From the NCBI RefSeq assembly GCF_006829085.1, contig NZ_BJTC01000002.1, forward strand, positions 186,001-250,000: a stretch of 64,000 bases of DNA, in the 5' to 3' direction. Made by a program: the position numbers and the translations under genes. This stretch comes from Chryseobacterium sp. ON_d1 (GTDB lineage Bacteria > Bacteroidota > Bacteroidia > Flavobacteriales > Weeksellaceae). Shown piece after piece: positions 1 through 8,162 of the stretch. Each line of letters starts with the position of its first letter. Within the stretch, counting starts at the first letter, position 1. The notes under the pieces are model-generated. The model made no database searches, was not told where the DNA came from, and saw only the letters and a program-made list of their open reading frames with translations.

Positions 1-1548
1 TTCATGCTGGTAGCATTCGGATTCATTGGAGGTGAATTCTTCCCGCCAATCGACCGTGGTCAGTTCCTGGTACAAATGGAGCTGTCAAAAGATGCCACTG
101 TTGAAAAAACAAACCAATTGACATTAGATGTTGAGAAGTTTCTGAGAAATGATAAAGATGTTGTAGACCTTATTACAACAGTTGGACAGCAGTCGACAGG
201 TTTTGGTGGTGCTCAGGCAACAACTTACCAGTCTGAGGTTCAGGTGAACTTAACTGATAAATCTGAACGTTCTGAAAGTACCAATATCAAAGCTGCGAAA
301 ATAAAAAGACAGCTGGAAGAGAAATTCACAGGAGTTGAATTCAAAACAGCTCCAATCGGTATTTTAGGTGCTGAGAATGCTCCAATCGAAATGGTAGTAA
401 CAGGTCCGGATAATGCAACCGCAGTAAAAGAAGCAACAAGAATCTTGGAGCTATTGAAAAAGGTACCTGGAGCTGTAGATGCTGAATTATCAACAGATAC
501 GGGTAGCCCGGAAGTTCAGGTAAGTATTGACAGAGATAAAATGGCTTCTTTGGGGCTAAATCTTTCAAGTGTAGGACAGACCATGCAGACTGCATTCAAC
601 GGAAATACTGATGGTAAGTTCAGAGCCGGAGAATATGAATATGATATCAATATCCGTTTCGGAGATGTGAACAGACAATCTATTGATGATGTTAAAAACC
701 TTATGTTTACAAACCCTCAGGGACAGCAGGTTCGTCTGAGTCAGTTTGCCGATGTGAAAATGGGGTCAGGACCAAGCTTACTGGAACGTAGAGATAAATC
801 TCCTTCTGTAAAAGTAAGAGCGAAAGCAGTAGGTAGACCAGTAGGGGATGTGGCTAATGAATGGGCAGACCAGTTCATGAAGAGCGACAAAAAACCTGTA
901 GGAGTTGATTATATCTGGAGTGGTGATATGGAGAACCAACAGGAAGGTTTCGGTACCTTAGGAATTGCTTTACTGGCAGCTATCGTATTGGTATACCTGG
1001 TAATGGTTTCACTGTATGACAGTTTCGTATATCCTTTTGTAGTATTGTTCTCAATTCCGTTAGCGATGATCGGGGTAATGGTGATTCTTGCTTTAACAGC
1101 CAACTCACTGAATATCTTTACTATGTTGGGTATGATCATGTTGATTGGTCTGGTAGCGAAGAATGCAATCCTTATCGTTGACTTTACGAATGCGAGAAAA
1201 GCGGCAGGGGCCAATACTCACGATGCCCTGGTACAGGCTAACCACGCTCGTCTTCGTCCTATCCTGATGACTACCATTGCGATGATCTTTGGTATGTTAC
1301 CAATCGCATTGGCAAGTGGGGCAGGAGCAGAATTTAACAAAGGTCTTGCATGGGTAGTAATCGGTGGTTTGACATCATCACTATTCCTTACATTGATCAT
1401 TGTACCGGTAGTATATTCATTATTTGACTCTCTTTTAAGAAGAATGGGACAACATAAGAAAGTGGACTACGAAGCTGAAATGAAAGCAGATTATGTACAC
1501 AGAGAACTGAATGAAGACGGATTTACTCCTAAGCATTTGGATAAATAA
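1..1548 (+). CDS. RND multidrug efflux permease, HAE1/AcrB type (3' part, truncated by window edge)
   Basis: The frame is open from the first base, so the first ATG at base 4 is internal and the real start lies upstream. What is visible is roughly the C-terminal half: a periplasmic loop (FFPPIDRGQF near the start), then the final membrane segments. The conserved inner-membrane stretch GLVAKNAILIVDF, followed by NARKAAG and RLRPILMTTIAMIFGMLPIAL, is diagnostic of HAE1-family proton-driven drug exporters. Such pumps are trimeric inner-membrane proteins that work with a periplasmic adaptor and a TolC-like outer-membrane channel. Those partners are not seen here and probably lie upstream. The C-terminal tail is charged and cytoplasmic. 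A rho-independent terminator follows directly. The substrate cannot be predicted. Confidence 0.93.
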   Translation, partial: FMLVAFGFIGGEFFPPIDRGQFLVQMELSKDATVEKTNQLTLDVEKFLRNDKDVVDLITTVGQQSTGFGGAQATTYQSEVQVNLTDKSERSESTNIKAAKIKRQLEEKFTGVEFKTAPIGILGAENAPIEMVVTGPDNATAVKEATRILELLKKVPGAVDAELSTDTGSPEVQVSIDRDKMASLGLNLSSVGQTMQTAFNGNTDGKFRAGEYEYDINIRFGDVNRQSIDDVKNLMFTNPQGQQVRLSQFADVKMGSGPSLLERRDKSPSVKVRAKAVGRPVGDVANEWADQFMKSDKKPVGVDYIWSGDMENQQEGFGTLGIALLAAIVLVYLVMVSLYDSFVYPFVVLFSIPLAMIGVMVILALTANSLNIFTMLGMIMLIGLVAKNAILIVDFTNARKAAGANTHDALVQANHARLRPILMTTIAMIFGMLPIALASGAGAEFNKGLAWVVIGGLTSSLFLTLIIVPVVYSLFDSLLRRMGQHKKVDYEAEMKADYVHRELNEDGFTPKHLDK

Positions 1549-1570
1549 ATTAAACCTTTAATTAATCTAA

Positions 1571-1602
1571 AAGCCGTATCATTTTTGATGCGGCTTTTTT
1601 GT
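1571..1602 (+). terminator. Terminator after the RND pump gene
   Basis: A hairpin with arms AAAAGCCGTATCA and TGATGCGGCTTTT around a short T-rich loop ends in a run of T, about 20 bases past the RND stop codon. Confidence 0.85.
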
Positions 1603-1632
1603 TGGTCAATGATGAAAGATTGATGTCATAGA

Positions 1633-1783
1633 TTTTGGCTAAAGCTGTTGAATGACATTTGTAATTCTAAATGAGCTAAAGCCCATTTCTATTGATGATT
1701 ATTTTACATAAAGAAAATATTCAATAGGAGTGGGCTTTAGCCCGCTTGATTCTATAACATTCATTATTCGGCTTTAGCCAAAA
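1633..1783. repeat. Nested palindromic intergenic repeat
   Basis: Two inverted repeats are nested. The outer arms are about 1633-1654 (TTTTGGCTAAAGC core) and 1758-1783 (GCTTTAGCCAAAA core). The inner arms, 1675-1695 and 1721-1741, match at about 19 of 21 positions. All four arms share the word GGCTTTAGC or its complement. The interior has no coding potential. The structure resembles mobile REP/MITE-like palindromes, but copy number elsewhere cannot be seen here. Confidence 0.75.
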
Positions 1784-1787
1784 CATA

Positions 1788-1819
1788 AAAAAGCTTCCAG
1801 TTTTACTGGAAGCTCTTAT
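1788..1819 (-). terminator. Terminator after the J-domain/KTSC gene
   Basis: The arms AGCTTCCAG and CTGGAAGCT enclose a short loop. Read on the minus strand the stem is followed by six T, about 20 bases beyond the stop codon of the minus-strand gene. Confidence 0.8.
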
Positions 1820-1838
1820 ATATTGTAATGTAAAAAAA

Positions 1839-2285
1839 TTAATCTGCCATAGCCTCTCCGGACTTTCTATAAACGAAGTTTCCGTAGATGTGTCTTCTTG
1901 CAAAACGGCTTGGGGAATCAGCATTGATCATTTTGATATAGGTATTTCTTGGAACTCCCATATATTCATATATATTTCCGTTCAGATGCTGAACGGTCAA
2001 AATTGATTTTTCAAGATAAAAATCCTGAATGTTAGACTTTGTAATGGTTTCTGTATACTCTTCTTTATACTTTTCCTGGGTTTCCGGGTTAATGCTTACC
2101 AGAAAATGGTAGGCCTCAATCACAGACTTACTTTTTTCTTCAGCTTCAATTTTTCCTGCCTCGTCATTAATAAATTTATCAGGATGGGTATCTTTCATCA
2201 CATTTCTGTAAATGGTCTTTAATTCTTTTAAAGTAACATTTTTATCTACTCCAAGAAGCGTCCTGTGCTCACCAATTTTTTTCAT
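1839..2285 (-). CDS. J-domain protein with C-terminal KTSC domain
   Basis: A 148-residue soluble protein. The N-terminal ~65 residues form a short J-domain with the HPD tripeptide at residues 34-36, the motif that stimulates the ATPase of DnaK/Hsp70. Residues ~92-141 match the KTSC domain, seen in YEYMGVPRNTY and the terminal IYGNFVYRK. KTSC is a small domain of uncertain function, sometimes linked to nucleic-acid or lysyl-tRNA synthetase-like contexts. There is no zinc finger or substrate-binding domain as in DnaJ, so this is a type III J-protein, probably directing Hsp70 to a specific client. It is monocistronic, with its own terminator. Confidence 0.85.
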   Translation of the reverse strand: MKKIGEHRTLLGVDKNVTLKELKTIYRNVMKDTHPDKFINDEAGKIEAEEKSKSVIEAYHFLVSINPETQEKYKEEYTETITKSNIQDFYLEKSILTVQHLNGNIYEYMGVPRNTYIKMINADSPSRFARRHIYGNFVYRKSGEAMAD

Positions 2286-2382
2286 AACTATGATCCTTAT
2301 TTTCGGGGTGCAAAATTATGGATTTAAATCTGATAAATCATAACTTATTCATTATTAATTTATTTGAATGTTTTGTCTTTTC

Positions 2383-2784
2383 TTATTCGTTTTTAAAATA
2401 TGGTACAACCGTTCTATTTTGCAATACAAAATAATAATTATTCCCATTCTTTACGAGAATACCGTTTTCTGATATCCAGTCGTAATCACTCTCTAAGGAT
2501 TGGCCGTCATTATAAAGGATATTATATTTTTCCCCATTTTTATAAATACCAAACTTTTCATTATAATGAAAGAAAGGAGAGATATTTGCAATGCAGAGCT
2601 TATCGCTTTTCATCATAAACTGTCCTTTATTGCTGTAATAATACCATATTCCATCTTTCTTTAACGGAATGAGATTAAGGTATCCTTTTCTGCTTTCAGA
2701 AAACTCCACCGTTGATTCTTCAAACTCAGGCGGAACCCTAAACGTTCCATCATTATCTGCAATTCCGAGTCTATTATTTTTCAT
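2383..2784 (-). CDS. C-terminal fragment of a frameshifted secreted WG-repeat-like protein
   Basis: Open frame of 133 residues starting at an internal ATG. It has no signal peptide. It is rich in short aromatic/glycine turns such as KKDGIWYYYSNKGQ and EKFGIYKNGEKYNILY, which look like degenerate WG (tryptophan-glycine) beta-repeats. The same frame stays open upstream of its ATG as far as the A/T homopolymer at 2846-2855, where it joins the gene at 2822-3373. Restoring the frame there gives one protein of about 329 residues. The fragment is therefore probably not an independent gene. Function is unknown. The family assignment to WG repeats is tentative. Confidence 0.6.
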   Translation of the reverse strand: MKNNRLGIADNDGTFRVPPEFEESTVEFSESRKGYLNLIPLKKDGIWYYYSNKGQFMMKSDKLCIANISPFFHYNEKFGIYKNGEKYNILYNDGQSLESDYDWISENGILVKNGNNYYFVLQNRTVVPYFKNE

Positions 2785-2821
2785 TGCCAGAAAAGTATTT
2801 TCAGAAAGAACCCTGATTTTA

Positions 2822-3373
2822 TTAAATTCTCCTTTTTTGACATTGTTTTTTTTTTAAGATATACGTATTCTCTTTAGTTTTTTCGAAAGGAAAAGAGTAT
2901 TTTACCGGCTCACCAGGTACTTTAAGTGGGAACGAAGGGATACAACCTTGAATAACCCCTTCGTAAAAGTAAAAAAATAAAGATTCTGTATAGTTTTTAT
3001 CTGTAATATAATTAAACTTAACATATGCTTTAGAACAATTCAGTAAAGGAAATACCTCATAGATATTTTTCTGTTGCAGTAGATAACTTCCATTCCTGTC
3101 TATAGCATTATAGGAATGTGTTTCACTATCAAAAACCAATGCCGATTTACCAGCAAAAGGATATGCCTCTCTGAATTTTTTATTGAAAAGTACTTTCCCT
3201 GTTATGATATTAACATATTCAAAAGCTCCGTTTCTGTACATAGGAAAAATACTGTCTTTTTCATGAGACGGTATAATCAGATGCTCTAAAAGATCTCGAT
3301 TGAAGAGTGGTTTTTCCTGAGCTTTAAGAACAGTTCCTGAAATCAGGAAGAGGTAGAATATTTTCATAGTCAC
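2822..3373 (-). CDS. N-terminal fragment of a frameshifted secreted WG-repeat-like protein
   Basis: Open frame of 183 residues beginning with a signal peptide (KIFYLFLISGTVLKAQ, probable cleavage after the Ala-Gln region), so it is exported. The body contains paired beta-turn segments such as AFEYVNIITGKVLF and SYNAIDRNGSYLLQQ. The last residues (KKKQCQKRRI) are out of character and come from reading past a run of ten A on the coding strand. With nine A the reading continues KKNNVKKGEFNKIRV into the downstream fragment. The lesion could be a real inactivation, phase variation, transcriptional slippage or an assembly error. Confidence 0.65.
   Translation of the reverse strand: MTMKIFYLFLISGTVLKAQEKPLFNRDLLEHLIIPSHEKDSIFPMYRNGAFEYVNIITGKVLFNKKFREAYPFAGKSALVFDSETHSYNAIDRNGSYLLQQKNIYEVFPLLNCSKAYVKFNYITDKNYTESLFFYFYEGVIQGCIPSFPLKVPGEPVKYSFPFEKTKENTYILKKKQCQKRRI
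2846..2855 (-). other. Homopolymer frameshift site (ten A on coding strand)
   Basis: Ten consecutive T on the plus strand separate the two halves of a secreted protein. Nine bases would keep a single frame through both halves, and ten end it eight codons later. Runs of this length are prone to replication slippage and to RNA-polymerase slippage. Confidence 0.7.
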
Positions 3374-3424
3374 ATAGTTGAAGCGTAAAAATAATAAAAT
3401 AGTTCAGCTTTAAATCAATAAAAA

Positions 3425-3447
3425 ACAGCACTCAGATTGGGTGCTGT
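3425..3447 (-). terminator. Terminator after the gene at 3484-4254
   Basis: The arms ACAGCAC and GTGCTGT enclose a 9-base loop and are followed on the minus strand by a T-run. It lies about 36 bases beyond the stop codon at 3484. Confidence 0.7.
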
Positions 3448-3483
3448 CATTATATCTGTAAGGATCAAACCTGTCATTCAGCT

Positions 3484-4254
3484 TTATGGCTCATCACAGG
3501 TTCTTTTTAACTTTGTGAAGATCTTGTCAAAGTCTTTGTAAGAAGTTCCTTCATCATCACGTTTCTGTCTGAAGCTGCTGTTGGCGCAGTTGTGAAAACC
3601 AAGACCAATCATGTCTATCAGGGCATAATCTTCTTTCTGAGGATCATTCATCTTTGCATCAAACCTTGCCATTACGCCTTTTGGATCTGCATTGTTTTTG
3701 CTTTTAAGTTCAGTATAGGTTCTCCAGGCAGCATACATCTTTTCTCTGTCAGGAGAAGATATTGCATCTATCTGTTCTCTGCAGGTATCATAATATTTAC
3801 TGCTTTTAAGGGTGGAAGGATCAGAATAAGCAATGATTTCTTCCTTATTCAACTGGTATTCATTTTCAAAAGACTGAATGGTTTCTTCCTGAAGTTTTTT
3901 CCACTTTGGAAGGTCAATAACTTTTATGTTGTACAGTTCCTTTTTCTTTTCCTGGTATTGCTTTTCTAGTTCCTCTAAATAAGCTTCTCTGTTTTGACGG
4001 ATTTCTTCAAGCTGGGAAAGTTTAAAAACGGGACGGGTATCAAATACAACACCGTTGAACTGGTACAAAAGCTTATTCACTCCGTCTATTTCTTCTTTTT
4101 TATATTTAGCAGAATCGAAATATCCTCTATTGTCACAATTGAAAGTCTGATAGCTGTACGGTGTCAGATTATTTGTTTTTGCAGGAGTTTTTTGTCCCCA
4201 TATAGTAATGGATAAGGCTAATGCAAGCCCGATCATCATTTTTTTCATGCGCAT
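3484..4254 (-). CDS. Secreted protein of unknown function
   Basis: Up to 256 residues. The start could be the first ATG (4254) or the third residue (4248). The latter gives a more typical signal peptide, MKKMMIGLALALSITIWGQ. The mature part is strongly charged. Residues ~80-145 are rich in Glu and Lys (EEIRQNREAYLEELEKQYQE) and are likely a long helix or coiled coil. Four or five cysteines are scattered through the mature protein (NCDNRG, DTCREQ, FHNCAN, KRTCDEP), and some could form disulfides in the periplasm. I do not recognise the family. It has its own -7 box (4293-4300) and terminator, so it is probably monocistronic. Confidence 0.75.
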   Translation of the reverse strand: MRMKKMMIGLALALSITIWGQKTPAKTNNLTPYSYQTFNCDNRGYFDSAKYKKEEIDGVNKLLYQFNGVVFDTRPVFKLSQLEEIRQNREAYLEELEKQYQEKKKELYNIKVIDLPKWKKLQEETIQSFENEYQLNKEEIIAYSDPSTLKSSKYYDTCREQIDAISSPDREKMYAAWRTYTELKSKNNADPKGVMARFDAKMNDPQKEDYALIDMIGLGFHNCANSSFRQKRDDEGTSYKDFDKIFTKLKRTCDEP

Positions 4255-4292
4255 AGGTTGTTGAAAGAATCCGAATTTTCTGAATTTCAGTG

Positions 4293-4300
4293 CAAAATTA
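4293..4300 (-). promoter_or_regulatory. -7 promoter element (TAATTTTG) for the gene at 3484-4254
   Basis: A perfect match to the Bacteroidetes -7 consensus TAnnTTTG on the minus strand, about 40 bases upstream of the start. No clear -33 TTTG is seen at the expected spacing. Confidence 0.55.
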
Positions 4301-4553
4301 AGGCTTTAAATTCAAAATATAAAGAATTAAATAGATTTTCTCAATTGATTTTCTATTTTTTATATAGATTTTGTAGCACGGTTGTCATTTAGTTTTTTTA
4401 CTTTGCATATCATTGACTCTGAAAACCCTTTACAACAGGCGATAAATGCAGATGAACATCATTACAAAAACAGAATATTAATAATAATCAAGGAAGTTTA
4501 AAACAGCTTAAATTGATTGTAACCACAAACGTAAGAATATGCTCAATAACTTT

Positions 4554-4616
4554 AACCATTAAGATTCAGAAAACGAGATATTACCCATAGTGAAGTTTAT
4601 TGGAATCTTAATGGTT
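4554..4616. repeat. Perfect 14-bp inverted repeat
   Basis: AACCATTAAGATTC at 4554-4567 is exactly repeated in inverse orientation at 4603-4616 with 35 bases between. It sits just downstream of the VOC gene stop. It may act as a terminator-like structure or be a copy of a dispersed palindromic element. From memory, similar AACCATTAAGATT palindromes occur between genes in related genomes. Confidence 0.65.
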
Positions 4617-4640
4617 TATGATATCCTTTATAATGCCAGC

Positions 4641-5021
4641 TTAGTAATAATTGCTAACTTCAATAAGATTCAGGTCCGGATCACGGAAATATACTGATTT
4701 GATTTTTCCTACAGCTCCTGTTCTGTCGACAATACCTTCGATGATGTCCACTTTTTTCTGCTTGAGTTCTTCCATAATCTCAGCAATATCTGTTTCAGCA
4801 ATAAAACAGAGATCTGCAGAACCACAGGTCGGGCTTTCTGCTTTCGGTTCAAATTCATGTCCTTTCTGATGAAGATTGATTTTCTGTTGTCCAAAAATCA
4901 GCGCTTTCCTGTTGTCTCCAAAGGTTACTGCTTCAAATCCCAGGATCCGGGTATAAAATTCAATAGTTGCATCAATGTCTGCAACCGTTAATACAAGATG
5001 ATCAAGGGTTTTTATTTTCAT
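4641..5021 (-). CDS. VOC-family (glyoxalase/bleomycin-resistance fold) protein
   Basis: 126 residues, a single VOC module made of two beta-alpha-beta-beta-beta repeats. It begins with KTLDHLVLTVADIDATIEFY, the typical opening with a metal-ligand His at residue 8. It ends with VYFRDPDLNLIEVSNY, in which the Glu of LIEVSNY is the usual last ligand. Length and layout fit the glyoxalase-domain-containing (GLOD5/virulence-protein-like) group, whose substrates are mostly unknown. It is the last gene of a minus-strand run and lies 33 bases after the DUF2750 gene. Lyase, dioxygenase and resistance activities cannot be told apart. Confidence 0.88.
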   Translation of the reverse strand: MKIKTLDHLVLTVADIDATIEFYTRILGFEAVTFGDNRKALIFGQQKINLHQKGHEFEPKAESPTCGSADLCFIAETDIAEIMEELKQKKVDIIEGIVDRTGAVGKIKSVYFRDPDLNLIEVSNYY

Positions 5022-5054
5022 ATTTTTATTTCCAAAAGATTAAACGATCTATCT

Positions 5055-5513
5055 TTAATTTTCCAAAACTTCTCTGACCTTGTTTTCCATGTCCTCTATA
5101 TTTTCAAATTTTCTCAGTTCCAGAGACTTTCCTGAAGCTTTAAGTTCCGAAATTATATCCAGGATCAATTCTAATGGCTCAGCCTCATAACCAAACAGAT
5201 GATTATCAAAATTAGTTCCTGCCAGCAGGCCGTCGTTATTCATTCCCAGACACCAGTTTTCTACAAATTCATTTAGAGAAATAAGAGAGGGTTCGTAGTG
5301 TTTCCATTCATTTTCTATGCATGACTTTGCCCTTGCGGCATCAGACCAGAAACAAATGATCTGTACCGATTCACCGTCTTCATATTCTATTTCCGTGGAA
5401 TAGGAAGTGGCATAACCTTTTTCATCTTTTAAAGCATAAATTATCCCTGTTTCACAGATTTTCTTTATAAAATCTCTATGGCGGTTCTGTACTGTAATAT
5501 GATCCTGAAGCAT
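5055..5513 (-). CDS. DUF2750 domain protein
   Basis: 152 residues, cytosolic, with no signal peptide. The pattern matches DUF2750: an N-terminal helix with NRHRDFIKKICETG, then a beta segment GYATSYSTEIEYEDG followed by VQIICFWSDAARAKSC, and a conserved LNEFVENWCLGM. The final ~40 residues are an extra charged helix (ELRKFENIEDMENKVREVLEN). No catalytic motif is evident. The family has no known function. It resembles small immunity/SUKH-like single-domain proteins in size, but that is only an impression. Confidence 0.8.
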   Translation of the reverse strand: MLQDHITVQNRHRDFIKKICETGIIYALKDEKGYATSYSTEIEYEDGESVQIICFWSDAARAKSCIENEWKHYEPSLISLNEFVENWCLGMNNDGLLAGTNFDNHLFGYEAEPLELILDIISELKASGKSLELRKFENIEDMENKVREVLEN

Positions 5514-5655
5514 TTTATATAATTATGGATTGATAAATTGGCAGCTCTGCAGTTAAAAAATGATGTCTGATTTTTATCCTTTCCCTGTAAGACCTGTAAA
5601 TATATACATTTTACATATCATCTATCATTGATTAATCATCATTGATATCATGATG

Positions 5656-6237
5656 TTACATAATTCCTTTTAACCTTAAGTGCTGGAGAAGCATGATGGT
5701 TTTAGCATCTCTGATCTCCCCATTGTCAATCATTTTCAGGCTTTCCTCAAAAATGAGCTCCAGAACCTCTATATTTTCACCTTCTTCTTCCAATCCACCT
5801 CCATCAGCAATTTTCATTTCATGGGAATATTCTGCAATAAAGAAGTGTAGGATTTCAGTCACAGATCCGGGGGACATATAAGCTTCAAATACCTTTTCAA
5901 CTTTGGAAATTTTATATCCGGTTTCTTCTTCTGTCTCCCGTTTTATACAGTCTTCGGGATTGTCATCATCCAGAAGTCCTGCACAGGCCTCAGTAAGCAT
6001 TCCGGTGGCATTTCCGTTAATATAAGTAGGCAGCCTGAACTGTCTGGTCAGAATAACAGTGCCTGACGGTCTGTTATAAAGGAGAATAACGGCCCCGTTT
6101 CCCCGGTCATAAGCCTCTCTGCTCTGTATTTCTGAAGTTCCGTCTTTTTTCAGAACCGAAAAAGTAACTTTATTCAAAGTATACCAGTTGTCTGATAAGA
6201 TTTCTGTTTTAAGGATTGTAATATTAGGATTTTGCAT
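5656..6237 (-). CDS. nudK: Nudix hydrolase, NudK-like (GDP-mannose pyrophosphatase family)
   Basis: 193 residues, the usual NudK length. The Nudix box lies at residues ~87-108, beginning AGLLDDD and ending RETEEETGY, which supplies the Mg-binding glutamates. The upstream GAVILLYN and [10 protein letters not shown] and the downstream [19 protein letters not shown] are characteristic of the ADP-sugar/NudK branch that hydrolyses nucleotide-sugar diphosphates. The start overlaps the end of the DUF4406 gene by 14 bases, so the two are translationally coupled. The exact substrate (GDP-mannose, ADP-ribose or other) is inferred only from family resemblance. Confidence 0.88.
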   Translation of the reverse strand: MQNPNITILKTEILSDNWYTLNKVTFSVLKKDGTSEIQSREAYDRGNGAVILLYNRPSGTVILTRQFRLPTYINGNATGMLTEACAGLLDDDNPEDCIKRETEEETGYKISKVEKVFEAYMSPGSVTEILHFFIAEYSHEMKIADGGGLEEEGENIEVLELIFEESLKMIDNGEIRDAKTIMLLQHLRLKGIM

Positions 6238-6583
6238 ATGGGATATCTTCTATGTTATAATAAATGGGCAGACCTCTTTCCTGTGCAATTTTTACATCCT
6301 GGTCAGCCCCTTTTGATGCGCCTTCTATACGAAGAACAGCGTCACATTTTTCCAGAAGGCCATGAGCCACCGGATATTGTATCTCCTGCCACGCTTCATC
6401 ACCAATTCTGGTACTGCCTGCAAGATGGATCAATGGTAAGGCAACCCATTCACCGATAATGGGAATATGACCTTTTCTGAAAATAGGCAGAGCAACAGAT
6501 TCAAGATGTTGAAGATTCTGCTGGATCAATTGCGGATCATCGTTTGTTCCGCTTCGGTAAGGGCCTGCAATAAGTATAAGCAT
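6224..6583 (-). CDS. DUF4406 protein, nucleoside deoxyribosyltransferase-like fold
   Basis: 119 residues. It begins [17 protein letters not shown], the nucleotide-binding loop shared by DUF4406 and nucleoside 2-deoxyribosyltransferase-like proteins (AGPYR). Downstream are [10 protein letters not shown] and [15 protein letters not shown], with the final [14 protein letters not shown] typical of this fold. The fold usually handles nucleosides or nucleotide sugars, and overlap with the Nudix hydrolase gene suggests a joint role in nucleotide-derivative clean-up. The activity is not established. Confidence 0.8.
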   Translation of the reverse strand: MLILIAGPYRSGTNDDPQLIQQNLQHLESVALPIFRKGHIPIIGEWVALPLIHLAGSTRIGDEAWQEIQYPVAHGLLEKCDAVLRIEGASKGADQDVKIAQERGLPIYYNIEDIPYAKS

Positions 6584-6634
6584 GATTTTTTGAGTAAAAT
6601 AACTGAACTTTCAGGATAAAAAAAATAAGGTAGT

Positions 6635-7228
6635 TTAAGAGAATCTGTTTTTTTGTTTATTGGATTTGATGAGGCTTAAAAACTCAGGTGTAATGCCTAA
6701 ATACGATGCAATTTGTTTTTGCTTGATCTGTTTTACGGCTTCGGGATATTTACGAAGAAAATTATAATAACGTTCTTCAGCAGATAATGAAAGATTTTCA
6801 ATTGTTCTGAGCTGCTCCCTGATATATGCATTCTGCATCATAATCCTGAAAAACCTTTCAAATTTCGGAACATTGAGATAAAGCTGGTCCAGATCATCTT
6901 TCTGCAATTGCAGAATACAGCTCTCTTCCAGAGCTTCAATATTAAGCATGGCAGGCTTTTGATTGATAAAACAGTACATATCGGTGATCCACCAATCTGA
7001 TATTGCAAACATGATCGTAGATTCTTTTCCTGAAGCATCCATATGAAAAGCCCTCAAAATTCCTGACTGAACAAAATTGATTTCTTTGCAGACTTGTTGG
7101 TGCTGCAGAATCAATTCTTTTTTCGCTATCTTCTTTTGTTTCAAAAGAGACAGAAAATAAGATTTCTCCTGATTGGTAAGCGAAATATGTCTGGAAATGT
7201 TTTTTATAATTAAAAGTTCTTCCTCCAT
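6635..7228 (-). CDS. Crp/Fnr-family transcriptional regulator
   Basis: 197 residues: a cyclic-nucleotide-binding-like beta barrel (residues ~20-120, with FVQSGILRAFHMDASGKEST) and a C-terminal helix-turn-helix around KQKQIASYLGITPEFLSLIK. The final HTH is of the short type common in Bacteroidetes regulators such as those controlling oxidative or redox responses. No cysteine cluster for an Fe-S centre is present, so it is not an Fnr oxygen sensor. The gene follows the TIGR01777 epimerase gene by only 5 bases and is probably co-transcribed, so it may regulate this run of genes. Confidence 0.9.
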   Translation of the reverse strand: MEEELLIIKNISRHISLTNQEKSYFLSLLKQKKIAKKELILQHQQVCKEINFVQSGILRAFHMDASGKESTIMFAISDWWITDMYCFINQKPAMLNIEALEESCILQLQKDDLDQLYLNVPKFERFFRIMMQNAYIREQLRTIENLSLSAEERYYNFLRKYPEAVKQIKQKQIASYLGITPEFLSLIKSNKQKNRFS

Positions 7229-7233
7229 TTCAA

Positions 7234-8139
7234 TTATTTGTGTAATACATCTCTTAAAGCTTCATCCAGATCCGGAAATTTAAAGTGAAACCCTGCCTCC
7301 TGAATTTTTTGTGATGAAGCTCTCGAACCTTCCAGGATGGCTGAAGCCAGTTCACCAAATATCAGTTTTAAAACAAATCCGGGAACATTGGGCATCCATA
7401 ATGGCTTACCAAGTACTTTTGCAATCTTTTTTATAAGTTCTTTATTAGTGGTATGCTGTGGCGAAACAGCGTTATAAGCCCCATCTATGGCAGTGTTTTT
7501 TATGGCAAATTCGTAAATGGAACAGATATCGTCAATATGAATCCAGGGCATATACTGTTTTCCATTTCCCAAAGGAGAACCGATATAATATTGAACCGGA
7601 GGAACCATTTTCTTCAGAGCTCCGTCTTTTTCGGAGAGCACTACAGCTGTCCGTATTTTGACAACTCTTTCTGCGAGCTCATGTTCTTTAAAATCATCAG
7701 CAGCCCTTTCCCATAAAACAACAACTTCACTTAAAAAATCATTGCCAGGCGGATCGGTTTCCACATCAATTTTTTCTGAAGTTTTTGTGCCATAGAAATT
7801 AATTCCTGAAGCTGAAATAAAAGATTTTAATTTAATCTTGTTTTTTCTTAATGCGGTGCGAAGTAGTTCCGCAGAATCAACGCGGCTGGAGATCAGCTCT
7901 CTTTTTCTTTCCGGTGTCCAGCGTTTTTCCGAAATATTGGCCCCAGCAAGGTGAATGATATGTGAAACATTGTCTAGAGCTGCTTCATCTATACTTCCTT
8001 TTCTAATGTCCCATTCATATTCATTTTCACGCTTCTTGTTCCGGGTCAGAAACCTGATTTCATAGTCGTTACCTATTTTTTTGGCCAGTTCTTTGGCAAT
8101 CATACCACCAGCTCCGGTGATCAGAACAACTTCTTTCAT
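7234..8139 (-). CDS. TIGR01777-family NAD(P)-binding epimerase-like protein
   Basis: 301 residues, the normal size of the TIGR01777 (YfcH/SulA-like) short-chain dehydrogenase group. The Rossmann loop is at the N-terminus (VLITGAGGMIAKELA). The family signatures SHIIHLAGANISEKRWTPE, IRTAVVLSEKDGALKK and MPWIHIDDI are clear. The C-terminal DUF1731 segment (GKPLWMPNVPGFVLKLIFGE) completes it. It is cytosolic. Members are annotated as sugar-nucleotide epimerases but no substrate is established. It sits between the zinc-ribbon gene (23 bases upstream) and the Crp gene (5 bases downstream). Confidence 0.93.
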   Translation of the reverse strand: MKEVVLITGAGGMIAKELAKKIGNDYEIRFLTRNKKRENEYEWDIRKGSIDEAALDNVSHIIHLAGANISEKRWTPERKRELISSRVDSAELLRTALRKNKIKLKSFISASGINFYGTKTSEKIDVETDPPGNDFLSEVVVLWERAADDFKEHELAERVVKIRTAVVLSEKDGALKKMVPPVQYYIGSPLGNGKQYMPWIHIDDICSIYEFAIKNTAIDGAYNAVSPQHTTNKELIKKIAKVLGKPLWMPNVPGFVLKLIFGELASAILEGSRASSQKIQEAGFHFKFPDLDEALRDVLHK

Positions 8140-8162
8140 AATAATATAATTTAAGAGGTGGA

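Larger units (their letters stand above)
4255..4640. other. Intergenic region with promoter and palindrome
   Basis: 386 bases without a convincing gene. It holds the minus-strand -7 box for the upstream secreted protein, AT-rich sequence, and a perfect 14-base inverted repeat near the downstream gene. The only small open frame after a plus-strand promoter-like TACTTTG is 11 codons, which I do not call. Confidence 0.6.
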
